In this document: piece after piece, positions 33,571 to 44,065 of the stretch | Layout of the letters: the number at the start of each line of letters is the position of its first letter | Position numbering within the stretch: the first letter of the stretch is position 1 | Origin: Flabesymbios commensalis | Lineage: Eukaryota; Annelida; Polychaeta; Terebellida; Flabelligeridae | DNA length: 64,000 nt | Assembly (NCBI GenBank): GCA_964017125.1 | Contig: OZ024912.1 | Span: forward strand, 81,868,658 to 81,932,657 | Direction: 5' to 3' | The notes under the pieces: generated by a model | Database searches by the model: none | What the model was told of the DNA's origin: nothing | Seen by the model: only the letters and a program-made list of their open reading frames with translations | Translations under genes and position numbers: made by a program

Positions 33571-34551
33571 TAGCTGATGGAAGTATAACATGACGTCCTG
33601 GACGGACACAGTGCAGCCTGGATCAATCAATGTTAAAGTCTCAGCTGGTCTACAAACAGAGAGGCTGATGGCTAGATGCTTGGCTGCTGCTCCATAGAGA
33701 CTGACAGCTCAGCTGCTGTTGCTGCTGGTTTATACTGTGCAGTCATGTCTCCAGGCTTTATGCAGTGCCTTGTTCAATCTTAATTGTGAAATTGATATTC
33801 TCCTATTTAATAAATCATCCCCAGGAATTTTTGTGAGTGAAAGCTGTAGATACAGGCGTTCAAATGGCTTGGATAGTAAGGTATTATCTAGAGCCATGAT
33901 ACCAGAATGCTAATATCACCTGCACAATAAAATAAAAATAAAACAGAAGCTAAGCAGATTGAGTTTCTGCCAGAAATGTTTGAATGGGGGGGGGGGTATG
34001 GTTCAAAAGGGATTTTTTTCTGAATTGTCAATTTTAGTGTCTAAAATGGTATATATGTCACCCGAAATGTTAGCCAAATAGAATATATATTTTTCTTATT
34101 TGCCAACAATTGTTGAAACCTTAGAGATACAGGCGTCCAGTCCGGAAATCAGACAGGGCAAAGGCAGTGGCCGAGCCAAAATTTCTAAAAAAAAATTGAG
34201 ATATATGTAACACTAAACGAATCTGATAACAGGTCTATCGCAAACAATATCATTTTTTATTGGCATTTTGTTAATAATTTGGTTTGAGACATACTGGTAT
34301 TATGGTACCGTATATATACTGTATATCTAGCACTACATTGTAACAACGGTTGAATATTCATGGGGATTATGTTTAAAATTTATAACTTAAAAGCAAAATA
34401 AAGAATATCAATGTCGTAGAGTTTCAAGGATCAATGTCTCTATCCTTTCTGGTTGTTATATCTTCAGGGCATAAGGCTTGCCTAGGCAGAGAAGCTGCTG
34501 TTTCTAGGCGACTGAGCAGGGCATTACCTGGATTATCTGGCAGATTTTCCC

Positions 34552-34650
34552 TCCAGCAAACAACTATGCTGTTTAATGTTGAGCCAGCGTCGGTGGCGAT
34601 GGACCAATATTGAACCACTGTTACCAGCATAGGGTCCATGTCCTACGATT
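34552..34650. mobile_element. M-family palindromic MITE
   Basis: Starts TCCAGCAAACAACTATGC, centre GAGCCAGCGTCGGTGGCGAT, right arm AATATTGAACCACTG. Confidence 0.6.
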
Positions 34651-34679
34651 GCTGGGTATTCCTGCTGGTTGCTTACATG

Positions 34680-34710
34680 GCATGCAGCTCCTGCTGCTGC
34701 TGCTGCTGTT
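34680..34710 (+). repeat. CTG/TGC trinucleotide run
   Basis: CTCCTGCTGCTGCTGCTGCT, one of several CTG-rich patches between 33.6 and 38.6 kb (also 33690-33730 and 37219-37237). Confidence 0.7.
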
Positions 34711-34879
34711 GGGTTTATCTTGCTGGTCAGGCATTTGTGGCTCCTAATAGTACTAGTTTTATTGCTGGCTGCCTCTGGTGGCTGCTCTTGCCATGCAGTG
34801 CTACACAACTTAGTATTTAAATATAAGTGACTGCAACCAAATTAGCCCTTCTGCTAGCTCACTCTGTCAACCAATTTTT

Positions 34880-35088
34880 AAACCTTAAAACACTTAAAAT
34901 ATATTTTTATTATAAACCAGAAGACCAAAGTGTGTTTAAGTTTTTGAATTTGAAACCATTAATTTATGTCTTGGCTCTTTCTGCTTCATTTGAATACCTA
35001 TGTTGTGGGTCTATGCAGTTTTAAATATTTTACTAAATATTTTTCAGTGTGGGGATTCACTTTAAATGTCGATCCCTATGTTTAAGGG
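34880..35088 (+). mobile_element. A-family MITE, diverged
   Basis: CATTTGAATACCTATG and TTTCAGTGTGGGGATTCACT are present; the hairpin is shortened to TTTAAATGTCGATCCC. Ends AAGGG before TTAA (35089-35092). Confidence 0.65.
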
Positions 35089-35092
35089 TTAA

Positions 35093-36071
35093 GGTTAAAT
35101 CAACTGAAAAATAATTTTTAAAAATTCCAGCTTCAAATTAAAAATATGAAATCACAATTACGCCTAAATTAAAAATAAGCTTGTTTCGGATTTCCCAGCC
35201 AGTCGGGTATAAATGCTGCGGGTGAAAAACGTTTGTTCCCAAACAAATATTTTTTTGGAGTCTTACCGAACGTGTCCTGCCATTTTCTGAAAATACTCTT
35301 ATCAGTTGGTTAACATGCAGCGATTGGGTTTCGTCTAAAACTCAAATTGTCCGAGCATTCCGAATGAAATTTTGAAAAATGGCGCTGGCAGAAATGCCAG
35401 TGGTCACCTTTTCGGTGTTTTAGACCAATATGAATGGAAGCTCAGACTACATTACTAAGCTATGGGAACGGGACAAACTACAATTTTGTCCCACTGGCGA
35501 GCGAAAAAAAAACAAGCTTCCTCATGACTTTTTTACCCACTGCGAAATCCGAAACAATTTTGTTTTCAAGGTCTGGCATGAAAAAAAAAATAAAAACCCG
35601 CCCTCCCGCATGACGATTTTAGTTGCTGTGAAATCTGAAACAAGGATATTTCTAAGGCTGGCCTTAACACTAGTTACAGTAGTAAAAATAATTTTCGTTC
35701 ACCTGTCCATTATGAAAATTGACTGTTTATAAAAGTAGACGTTGAGACCTCCAATACTGAACCACATCACCCTTTTTTGTTCAATTTTTGCTTACAGACA
35801 TTTTAGTGAAAAGCCATATTTGCATCACATTTAATTTTATTACTTGTAAATCATTCCATTTTTTATGCATAGAGCACTTGATTGAATCAAATATTATCTT
35901 ACATACAGCGGGGAGAAACAGGATGGTAAATGGGTGTTTTTAACAGAATGGCTGTGAATACCTCATTGTCAATAAATAATGTAGACTGATGATAAAAGAG
36001 TCACAAGAATGTCACCTTCACTTTATGTTATTGATCTCACTACAATGATATCATCATGTTCCAAGTAAACA
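35093..36071. other. Gene-free stretch
   Basis: No gene or recognised element. An open run at 35430-35732 is AT/A-run driven and not credible as coding. Confidence 0.5.
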
Positions 36072-36163
36072 CCAGTCATTGACCCAATGTTTGATCAATG
36101 TTGGGCCACCATCTACGATGCTGGCCCAACATTGACCAATAATTGGGTCTTGTGTGGTGTTTT
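36072..36163. mobile_element. M-family palindromic MITE
   Basis: CATTGACCCAATGTTTGATC, GGGCCACCATCTACGATGCT, GGCCCAACATTGACC arms and centre, ending CTTGTGTGG. Confidence 0.65.
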
Positions 36164-36351
36164 CTGTGTATTGACACTGGGATATTAGCTGTCAGCTACT
36201 GCTGGCTGCTGTTAGTGTTACAGCTCAGTGGTACATAGCTGGTTGCCATGTCTCTAGGGCACAATGATTGCCTAGGCAGCAAGCATTCATGCGACATTGC
36301 CTCCATGTTGCTAGAATGGTAATCCACAGTCTATGAAACTGGCCCAATTAT

Positions 36352-36518
36352 TTCAGCGCGGGATCGACTTTAGTCGACAAAATATTTCTAATGGCTGTAG
36401 ACCCATAATATAGGTATTCAAATGAATCGAAAAGAACTAACTAAGACATTTATGATGATTTCAAGGTGAAAAAACACCTTTAGTTGCCATGTTTTTTTGC
36501 AAATGATTTCAGCGCTGT
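36352..36518 (-). mobile_element. A-family MITE, inverted, hairpin deleted
   Basis: TTTCAGCGCGGGATCGAC leads after only one half of the hairpin into AGACCCATAATATAGGTATT, ATGATGATTTCAAGG and AGCGCTGTAAGGG. Confidence 0.68.
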
Positions 36519-36640
36519 AAGGGATAAATCAACATTAAGTCAAGGTCTCATATTTTATATGGTAGGCAGGACCAACAAACACACATAGACCTTATTTTGT
36601 GTTAATGTTGGCCCAGTGTCAGCCCCAGCATTATTATTAA

Positions 36641-36785
36641 CCCTTACAATGCTGAAATATTTTTGTATAAACCATGGAGACCAAAGGGTTATTTTTAAGT
36701 AGAAATTATCATAAATGTCTAATAATTGAAAATAACTTAAATTGGTCTCCATGGTTTATACAGACTTATTTCAGCGCTTTAACAG
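36641..36785. mobile_element. Foldback derivative of family A
   Basis: 145 bp between TTAA copies (36637-36640, 36786-36789). Both ends are the same end of A facing each other: CCCTTACAATGCTGAAATAT...AACCATGGAGACC on the left, GGTCTCCATGGTTTATAC...TTTCAGCGCTTTAACAG on the right. The ordinary hairpin end is absent. It splits an M copy whose left half is at about 36595-36636. Confidence 0.7.
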
Positions 36786-36789
36786 TTAA

Positions 36790-37081
36790 GCAACACAATC
36801 AGACTAAAATCATCAAAAATGAGTAATTTCATTTTGGCTTCTTAGGACCATAGTGATGTAAACATGTCCATAGGCTAGAACTGCAAAAGTTTTTTCAATT
36901 TTTGTGCTGCACATTTACCAGTTAAGCGAGATATAGAGACAAAATTCCCGTATTTTTTATTTTGGACATGGTTGTTCAAAATAAGAAATACGGGAATACA
37001 TGTTTACATCATATGGTCATGTATTAAAAAGCCAAAATAAAATTACAGATTTTATGATGATTTTAGTCTGATTGTGTCGCT
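36790..37081. mobile_element. E-family foldback, complete
   Basis: 292 bp between TTAA (36786-36789, shared with the previous element, and 37082-37085). Ends GCAACACAATCAGACTAAAA and GATTTTAGTCTGATTGTG-type complement; arms continue through ATGTAAACATGTCC and GTTTACATCATATGGTCAT. The centre has ATAAGAAATACGGGAAT-type words. It shows E is a TTAA-targeting family too. Confidence 0.72.
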
Positions 37082-37085
37082 TTAA

Positions 37086-37623
37086 TGTGGGGCTACTGCT
37101 TTAATGTGGGGCTACTGCGCCAGTGGCAGTGCAAGCATTAACTCGAAATTGGTTCAATTCCCACTGTGTATGGCTCGCTGCTGCTGGTACATTATAGTAC
37201 AGGCGCAGTGACTGTGTGCTGTTGTTGCTGCTGCTGGTACATTATGATACCCTATGCCGTTACTGCTGTTTCTGTTGCTGGTTGCCATCGTCTGCAGGGC
37301 ACAATGATTGCCCCGGCATGGCTGACTGGGTGCTGTAAACTAATGACACAATTACTCTTTGAAAGCCTAGGCCCGGTTTTCAGAGTATGTTTTCATCGGT
37401 TTTCAGAGTATGTTATCATCGGGCTATGTTTTTGTCTCTCTGTGCTTCAGGCATTCAATTGCTTTCAGAATTTATAAGTCATACATTTTTTAAAGGATTT
37501 AAAAGTCATATTGCTGCATCAACTAATGATTTTTAAAACTGAGGAACTAGTACAGTTTAATGCAAACTCTGAATTTAAGAATTTGTAATCACTCAGACTG
37601 AATCCAAAAAAGAGATGACAAAT
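37086..37623. other. Gene-free stretch
   Basis: Short direct repeats at 37086-37110 (GTGGGGCTACTGC twice), 37180-37240 (TGCTGGTACATTAT twice) and 37375-37420 (GGTTTTCAGAGTATGTT twice). No gene. Confidence 0.5.
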
Positions 37624-37778
37624 CAGGGAATAATTTATTTGTCTGGTGTGGTATAGCAGTTTTCTACAAAATTTTGGGAACATGCTACATAATTATAAAC
37701 TGACATGTTGGTCTAGCAGTTTTAGTGCTCCCGCACATTCACAGCTTAACATCAATTTATGGAGAAAATTATTCCCTG
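37624..37778. mobile_element. H-family CAG...CTG palindromic MITE
   Basis: 155 bp, CAGGGAATAATTTATTTGTC to GAGAAAATTATTCCCTG, with a 5-bp duplication CAAAT (37619-37623, 37779-37783). Inside, TATAGCAGTTTTCTACA and ATGCTACATAATT are H words. Related partial copies: about 44373-44450, 53797-53872 and 62103-62273. Confidence 0.7.
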
Positions 37779-38489
37779 CAAATTGGTATTGTGGTCTGGA
37801 GGTTGCATCAGAAATAATCAGTGAACTGACACAGATATAATTATTGCATCAGCTAGTAAAATTCTGGAAAAGTGAAGTTGTGTCAGCTTCACCTTCAAGT
37901 CATTAATCACTGACTGAGATTGTTCCTGACTTTATGACTTTGTTATTTATAGACTAGTTTAGTTTATTTTTTGCCACATTAACTGTTAGTGTTAATATAA
38001 TCTTATATTTATACACATCATATTTGAATCATGTGAAATTATATTGACATCTGCCCTGCCCCAGTACTTCAATCAAGCTCACTACAAAGATTAGAAGTGA
38101 ATTTTTTAGGGGTGGCAAGCAAGTGACCCCCCTACCAGTCCACTGGTATTAATAGTATTAGTACTACATTTACAGGGGTGCAATTCAAATTTAAGTTTCA
38201 CTAGCTCAGAGCGAAGTTCAACTAGCCCTTTAATACCATCATTTACCATGGCATACATTTCTAAGGAAAATCCACTAGCCCTTACACTATTCCACTAGCC
38301 TCAGAATACCAGGCTAGTGCAAATCTCCATCCCTGAATGTATCTTGCTATGACCCTGCTGCCACTGGTTATTGATGCAGCAGCTGGTGTTGCTGTAGCTG
38401 CTGTATATCAGCATCTTTTAGCTGTTGCCAATCTGCCACTATCTGCTCTCTATGGCCTTGTGGTGCTTCTACTGCTACAAGTAACATGA

Positions 38490-38490
<1 letters not shown>

Positions 38491-38551
<61 letters not shown>

Positions 38552-38560
38552 TCTGCTTCT
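38491..38560 (+). repeat. (CTG)n trinucleotide repeat
   Basis: About 23 CTG/TTC units interrupted by TTC at two or three places. It is open on both strands only because of the 3-base period. Confidence 0.93.
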
Positions 38561-38673
38561 GTGTAAACATATGGTGAGCTTGATGCTGGTGTTGTAACTT
38601 ACAGTTGCTGCTTGTGGTAATGTACTGATTATATTATTGATACTGCCAATATTCAGGGTTCCAACTATCGCCT

Positions 38674-38752
38674 CAAATTGAGCCAATGTTGGTTTACTGT
38701 TGGCCCAACGTCGCAGACGGTGGGCTAACAGTAAACAAACATTGAGTTATTA
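38674..38752. mobile_element. M-family palindromic MITE
   Basis: GAGCCAATGTTGGTTTACTG and CAGTAAACAAACATTGAG arms, centre GGCCCAACGTCGCAGACGGT. GGTTTACTG pairs with CAGTAAAC, an arm type unlike most copies. Confidence 0.68.
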
Positions 38753-38789
38753 ACTGCGAGCGTTGGTTAATCTACTATTAACTACCATG

Positions 38790-39060
38790 TAGCTCAAAGA
38801 CAAAGAGCAGTAACTGTTTCCTTTTATCTGAACAGTTACTTCTGTTACCATTTGCACTGAAAAAAGAAGTAAACAATACTACTGATATTTAAAAAGTAAG
38901 CAGTTACTGCTGTTTGCAGTGCAAATGTAAACAGACGTAAAAAGAAGTAAGTAATACTACTGTTATTTGAAAAGTAAGCAGTTGTTGATGTTTGCAGTGT
39001 AAAATAAAACAGAAGTAACTGTTTTGATGAAAAATAAGCAATTACTACTGTTTGCCTTCC
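38790..39060. repeat. F repeat cluster
   Basis: Three to four diverged units around AAAAGTAAGCAGTTACTGCT and GTTTGCAGTGCAAATG. The same words form clusters at 56030, 60360 and 61140. Confidence 0.65.
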
Positions 39061-39744
39061 GCAAGTACTGCAGTACTGATACTACTGCCGCTGATACTGT
39101 TACTGATGCCATAATATGCCTTATTGTTTGCTGTCCCAGTGATATTGGTTGTTAGTTTGCTGCTGCTTTTGCAGAGCTGCTGAACACAGGTCTTACCAAC
39201 CCCCAAAAATTGCATGATAGAATCAAGGTTGATACAATTATTCAGAATGGCAATGAGAAACATACAACTTTACTACATGTCCCATGTCTGACCAATGAGT
39301 AGTTTACGCAGTGTTGTATTCTTATCTATGATTAACATGACAATAATATCCATATAAATCGCTTCTAACGTGCTAGACAGCCCAGACTCACCTTGGTTCA
39401 AATTCATTAATTTTAAATCGGGATTTTGGCATTTGTAAAGCAGCATATGATTTTTTTTCAGCAGGACAAATAATAGAGCTGTGATTTTAGAAAAAATCCG
39501 CCAGTTCATATTTTACACAATATTTCACACCCATCGATCTTATCTTAACATATTCGGAAATTACACTATGTTCTCATTTACTATGAGCTGCATATTGCTG
39601 CCAGCAATTTCCTTTCATTGTAAATTTAAACTAATCAATTTAACCCCTGTCCAGTGTCGGCCAACATTAAGCCAGCATTGCATTATTGTATCTGGTGGTT
39701 ATAAGCAGTACCTACTACTGAAAATCGATGTTGGCTGAAAGAGA

Positions 39745-39876
39745 TAGAATTAGCACTTTCCGCTTCATTTGAATACCTATGTTATGGGTCTACGGCCATT
39801 ATAATTTGTTAATTCTTTCAGTGCGGGGATTGGCTTATTCTGACGTCTATAGAAGTAGATCCCCGCACTGAAAGGG
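39745..39876 (+). mobile_element. A-family MITE, right half
   Basis: CATTTGAATACCTATG, TCTTTCAGTGCGGGGATTGG, shortened hairpin, CCCCGCACTGAAAGGG, then TTAA (39877-39880). Confidence 0.7.
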
Positions 39877-39919
39877 TTAAACCAACATTGATTGAAGTAT
39901 ACTACTTTACTTAAGGCAT

Positions 39920-40168
39920 TTATAATGACTGCAAATTTAAAAAATCAGGCGCGGATCCAGAGGGAGGGGGGGGAGGGGTAACGCAGGGGGCGCACGCCCA
40001 CCCGTTTTTGCGCAAAATTCTTTAAAAAGTCCCCTAAATTGGCCTAAATATGCCTAAAAACTCGCCCCCGAGCCAACTGCGCCCCCTCCTTTTCCAAATC
40101 CTGGATCCGCCCCTGAAAATCCCTTCGGTCTCCATGGTTTATACAAATATATTTCAGCGTTGTAAGAG
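39920..40168 (-). mobile_element. A-family MITE (inverted) split by a B element
   Basis: CATTTATAATGACTGCAAAT before and CCCTTCGGTCTCCATGG, TTTCAGCGTTGTAAGAG after the B insertion; TTAA follows at 40169-40172. Confidence 0.65.
39946..40115 (-). mobile_element. B-family CAG...CTG MITE nested in A
   Basis: CAGGCGCGGATCCAGAGG to TCCTGGATCCGCCCCTG, 170 bp, with a 5-bp duplication AAAAT (39941-39945, 40116-40120). Opposite orientation to 14626 and very similar to it (AAAAAGTCCCCTAAATTGGC). Confidence 0.82.
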
Positions 40169-40433
40169 TTAATGTTGACCATCGTCTGCGACGCTAACCT
40201 AACATTGAGCCAGCATCGTTTCAATTTTACCTGTTTTCTGCTGCTGCTGGCTTCGCCGCCGCGGCCGCTGGATCTGGACCAGCCTTTCAGGGAGTACTGT
40301 GGTTAATATTGATCAGCGCCTGGTGAACAGGAAGCTAAACCCACAACATTCATCTGGTCAAACCCTTCCAGTAATGGCGTGATGCTGGCCTAATGTTGGT
40401 AGTGTTAGCCTACTACCTTTATCACCAGCATAC

Positions 40434-40528
40434 ACGAGACATTCACCCAATGTTGTGTTATTGTTGGCCCAGCGTCGTAGACGCTGGCCCAACATTGATA
40501 TAACATTGGTTGAATGTCCTTGTTTCCT
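40434..40528. mobile_element. M-family palindromic MITE
   Basis: CGAGACATTCACCCAATG, GGCCCAGCGTCGTAGACGCT, AACATTGGTTGAATGTCC. One of the cleanest centres; inner arms are TGTGTTATTG/CATTGATATAACA. Confidence 0.72.
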
Positions 40529-40544
40529 GCATCAAGTCAACCAT

Positions 40545-41176
40545 GATTTCAGCCACACACTACCAGTAATGGCGTGATGCTGGCCTAATGTTGGCGTGAT
40601 GTAGGTTTTATCTGGTGAGACCCTAATTTCAGCCACAAACTGCCAGTAATGCCGTGATGCTGGCGTAATGTTGGCCTGATGTAGGTTTCATCTGGTGAGA
40701 CCCTAATTTCAGCCACAAACTGCCAGAAGTGGCGTGATGCTGGCCTAATGTTGGCCTGATGTAGGTTTCATCTGGTGAGCCCTGATTTCAGCAACTGCCA
40801 GTAATGCCGTGATGTTGGCGTGATGTTGGCCTGATGTAGGTTTCATCTGTTCAGACCCTGATTTCAGCCACACACTGCCAGAAATGGCGTGATGCTGGCC
40901 TAATGGTGGCCTGATGTAGATTTCATCTGGTCAGACCCTGATTTCAGCCACACACTGCCAGTAATGGCGTGATGCTGGCCTAATGTTGGCCTGATGTAGG
41001 TTTCATCTGTTCAGACCCTGATTTCAGCCACACACTGCCAGAAATAGCGTGATGCTGGCCTAATGGTGGCCTGATGTAGATTTCATCTGGTCAGACCCTG
41101 ATTTCAGCCACACTGCCAGAAATGGCGTGATGCTGGCCTAATGGTGGCCTGATGTAGATTTCATCTGGTCAGACCT
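40545..41176 (+). repeat. 80-bp tandem array, eight units
   Basis: Units of about 80 bp: TGCCAGTAATGGCGTGATGC, TGGCCTAATGTTGGCCTGAT, GTAGGTTTCATCTGGTCAGA, CCCTGATTTCAGCCACACAC. One unit is a few bases short. An isolated start of the unit is at about 40371, and decayed units continue to about 41760. GCTGGCCTAATGTTGGCC resembles half an M element. Confidence 0.88.
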
Positions 41177-42593
41177 TGATTTCATTGACCAAACACAGAG
41201 ATAAATTTATTTGAACATTATTGATTAGAAATTTCCACCTGCAAGACATCCTTATACGTGTTATCAGAAATACATAACAATCTGTATTTATGCATTTCTG
41301 AAATAATAATATATTGCTAATCAATATTACAATATGATTAGCATAAGGGCAGAATTGTGTAGCATTTACTATGCGATGCTGAACAATTTTTTTCTGAAAT
41401 GGTGTTAGTAATGGCTTGATATTGGCCTAATGTTGGCCCATTGTAGACAGTAATAGCCCATCATTAACTCAACCTGTATCTGGCCAGACATTGATATCAG
41501 CCAAACATTGCCAGTAACTGAGTAAGGTTTTCATACTGGTGTAATACTTAGTATGGGCCTAATGTAGGTAGCGTTAGCCCATATATTTAACTCCCAACCT
41601 GCATCTGGTATGACCCTGATATCACGTAGCATATGATGGCTTAATGCCTCTCTAATGTTGGCCCAGTTTTGGCAGTGTTAGCACAGCATAAACCCACAAC
41701 CTGCATCTGGTAGGACCCTGATGTCATGACAATGTAGCCAACCCAGAACATTCATTTGGCCGAACTGGCAAGACATTCACCCAATGTTTGTTTCTACTCT
41801 GTTATGCCTTCAGCTCATTAAAGCGACTTTTATGTATTTTTTTGTGAGGGACGTGCCATTTGATATCAGGGTGGTGTGTGCGTGTGTTTGGGTGGGGGGG
41901 GGGGCTTTTTTTTTTAAGACTTTTTAAGTAGTTAATATATTGCGCATTTAACAATATATGTTGTATAAAATATTTTTTGTTGATACACGTTGGAGTAAGC
42001 TTGCTGAAAAAACCCCTCCTAAAATACGATAGTTTGAGGGAAAATGTAACCATGCGTGGTGATTAATATCACGTAAATATACAATTAGAGACGGAAAAAG
42101 GTTGTTTTCAATCCCAACGTTTGGTGAGAATACTAATAAATTGTAAAAGAAAACTTTAAAGCTCACTCGAATACGGCAACATTTTTTTTTGAAATGATTA
42201 TAAATGTTATCTAGCGGATTTCGTTTTCGTGTACGTGGTGTATATGTGAACACACCAAAGTAACAAAAGAGGTATTTTTTCCGTATTAACGTAGCTTTTG
42301 CCCCAAATAATGTGTCGCCACTAGTAAATTGATGAAAAGGATGTTAAATCTATTTTAAGGAGATGATATCAAGGTTAGTTACTTTTCTGTTGGTGATAAA
42401 GAAACTTGTCGCCCCTCTTTCTTCACAACCCACCCCCTCCACCCCCTTCCCCTCCATTACTATAGTTTTTTTGTCCCGCTCTCAGTAAGTACAAGACCGT
42501 GGCCCAACGTCGGTTTATTGTTGGCCTTCTTGACTTCGACACTGGCCTAGCATTTGTTCAAAATCACGAGACGTTTGGCTCAGTGTTGGTTTA
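41177..42593. other. Gene-free stretch
   Basis: Decayed 80-bp units at 41400-41760. GGGACGTGCCATTTGATATC with a G run at 41848 resembles the Harbinger-like end at 23789. Half M copies at about 42495-42560. No gene. Confidence 0.5.
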
Positions 42594-42687
42594 ACGTTGA
42601 ACCAGTGTTGGTTTAACGTTGGCTCAGCGTCTACGACGGTCGGCCAACGTTAAACCAACACTGGGCCTACGTGTCGTGTTTGCTGGG
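42594..42687. mobile_element. M-family palindromic MITE, GTTTAACG arm type
   Basis: CAGTGTTGGTTTAACGTTGG and CCAACGTTAAACCAACACTG are fully complementary around CTCAGCGTCTACGACGGTCG; ends GTGTCGTGTTTGCTGGG. Confidence 0.75.
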
Positions 42688-42847
42688 AATGCTGACCGGA
42701 AAAAAATGCAAAATCATACATCATGTGAACCAAAACGGCCGCGCGTCTTAAAAAAGGTCGCGGTTTGTGTGACGAGGTTATCGGGTTGTAGACGGCCATG
42801 ATGTGTGACGACCTCCACGAAGGTGAAGACCTTGACGCTGTACTTAA

Positions 42848-42946
42848 CAGACATTGGACATTGAACCAATGCTGTTTTAATGCTGGGCAGCGTCGTAGAT
42901 GATGTACCAACAATAAAACAGCATTGGGTGACAATGTTACGTGGTT
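42848..42946. mobile_element. M-family palindromic MITE, TTTTAATG arm type
   Basis: CCAATGCTGTTTTAATGCTG and CAATAAAACAGCATTGGG arms around GCAGCGTCGTAGATGATG. Confidence 0.7.
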
Positions 42947-43309
42947 GTCTACAAAGGAACAGGGCATAGAGGAACATTCACAAGACGTTCATTGTTGTTT
43001 TCATGTGGAGGACCAACATTGGATAAACTCCTTGTGTGCTGGTTCCAACCTCACGAGGACAGCCAATAGGAGCCCGTCATTCTGAAAACCAGGCTGCCCA
43101 TGGTTAAAATATTAACAATAATACTATGATTAACCATTGCCGAACCTGACTTGTTTCATGGATTTGGATCGTTTTAAATGTATACAAAATCTGGGAAAAG
43201 TAATTAACCTATAACTGTTGAAAAGTGAAATTATAGGATAAAGTTCCCATTAAATTATTATAAAATGTAATGCTAATTAAATTTAAATACTATCTCGCAC
43301 ATTAGGCCT

Positions 43310-43413
43310 GTATTCTCGAACAAGTTACGATATATCGTAGGCTTTGGATTGGTCGAGATGTCCATCTCAACCAATGAGAAGCCTACGATATATCGTAACT
43401 TGTACGAGAATAC
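43310..43413. repeat. 104-bp foldback palindrome
   Basis: GTATTCTCGAACAAGTTACG, ATATATCGTAGGCTTTGG, ATTGGTCGAGATG and then the complement in reverse, ending CGAGAATAC. Arms of about 50 bp with few mismatches and a 2-base centre. No clear target duplication. Confidence 0.75.
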
Positions 43414-43876
43414 TGTATTAAAACACATGGTCCACCCATCCCACGCCCTCTCAGCATCTGTATGTCTAGACATGGCTGCAGGACGGAGATCGGGGTGTGG
43501 TTTGTGCCATTAAAATGACACTAAATTGTAATCGATGACAACTTCGCACACTTGTATATAAAATATGACACTGAAATGTTAATGATAGTATAGAGATATG
43601 AGTTTGCAAAGCACGTGAAATACAGGAGATATGCATCTTTTTATCTATGTTGTCTCCAAAATAATGTACACCATCCGATAACACTGATAAAATCCATGTG
43701 CTCATTTTCAAGCTGTGGCTGGCACGTGGATTACAGACGCTATCGTCTGTCAGTATACATGCCTTTGTGTTGCCCCCCTCCTCCCCCCTCCGCGTGTAAG
43801 AGGACATGAGTCATCGCCATACAGAGCTGTCACGTGACGCTGATCTGCTGTGTATGTGCCACCTGGCCACTGTACT

Positions 43877-43918
43877 GCTGTCACAAGGGCGGCAGCGTTG
43901 GGCCGCCCTTGTGACAGC
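43877..43918. repeat. Hairpin with 17-bp perfect arms
   Basis: GCTGTCACAAGGGCGGC (43877-43893) and GCCGCCCTTGTGACAGC (43902-43918), loop AGCGTTGG. It stands in a repeat-poor patch. Confidence 0.75.
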
Positions 43919-44065
43919 GTTGTGCAATCCTTGCCGTGTGGATGGCGCGCCGTGTATGTCACAAGTGACTGGCGTGGCTGACTATACATGAGTCTAGCTG
44001 ACCATGCGACCACTCCACCACGGACACACAAACAAACAACACGCTATGTGAGGGTATAGGAAACT

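Noticed and set aside
42619-42977. Open frames around 42.6-43.0 kb as genes
   Set aside because: They cross two M palindromes; the apparent codons are palindrome sequence.
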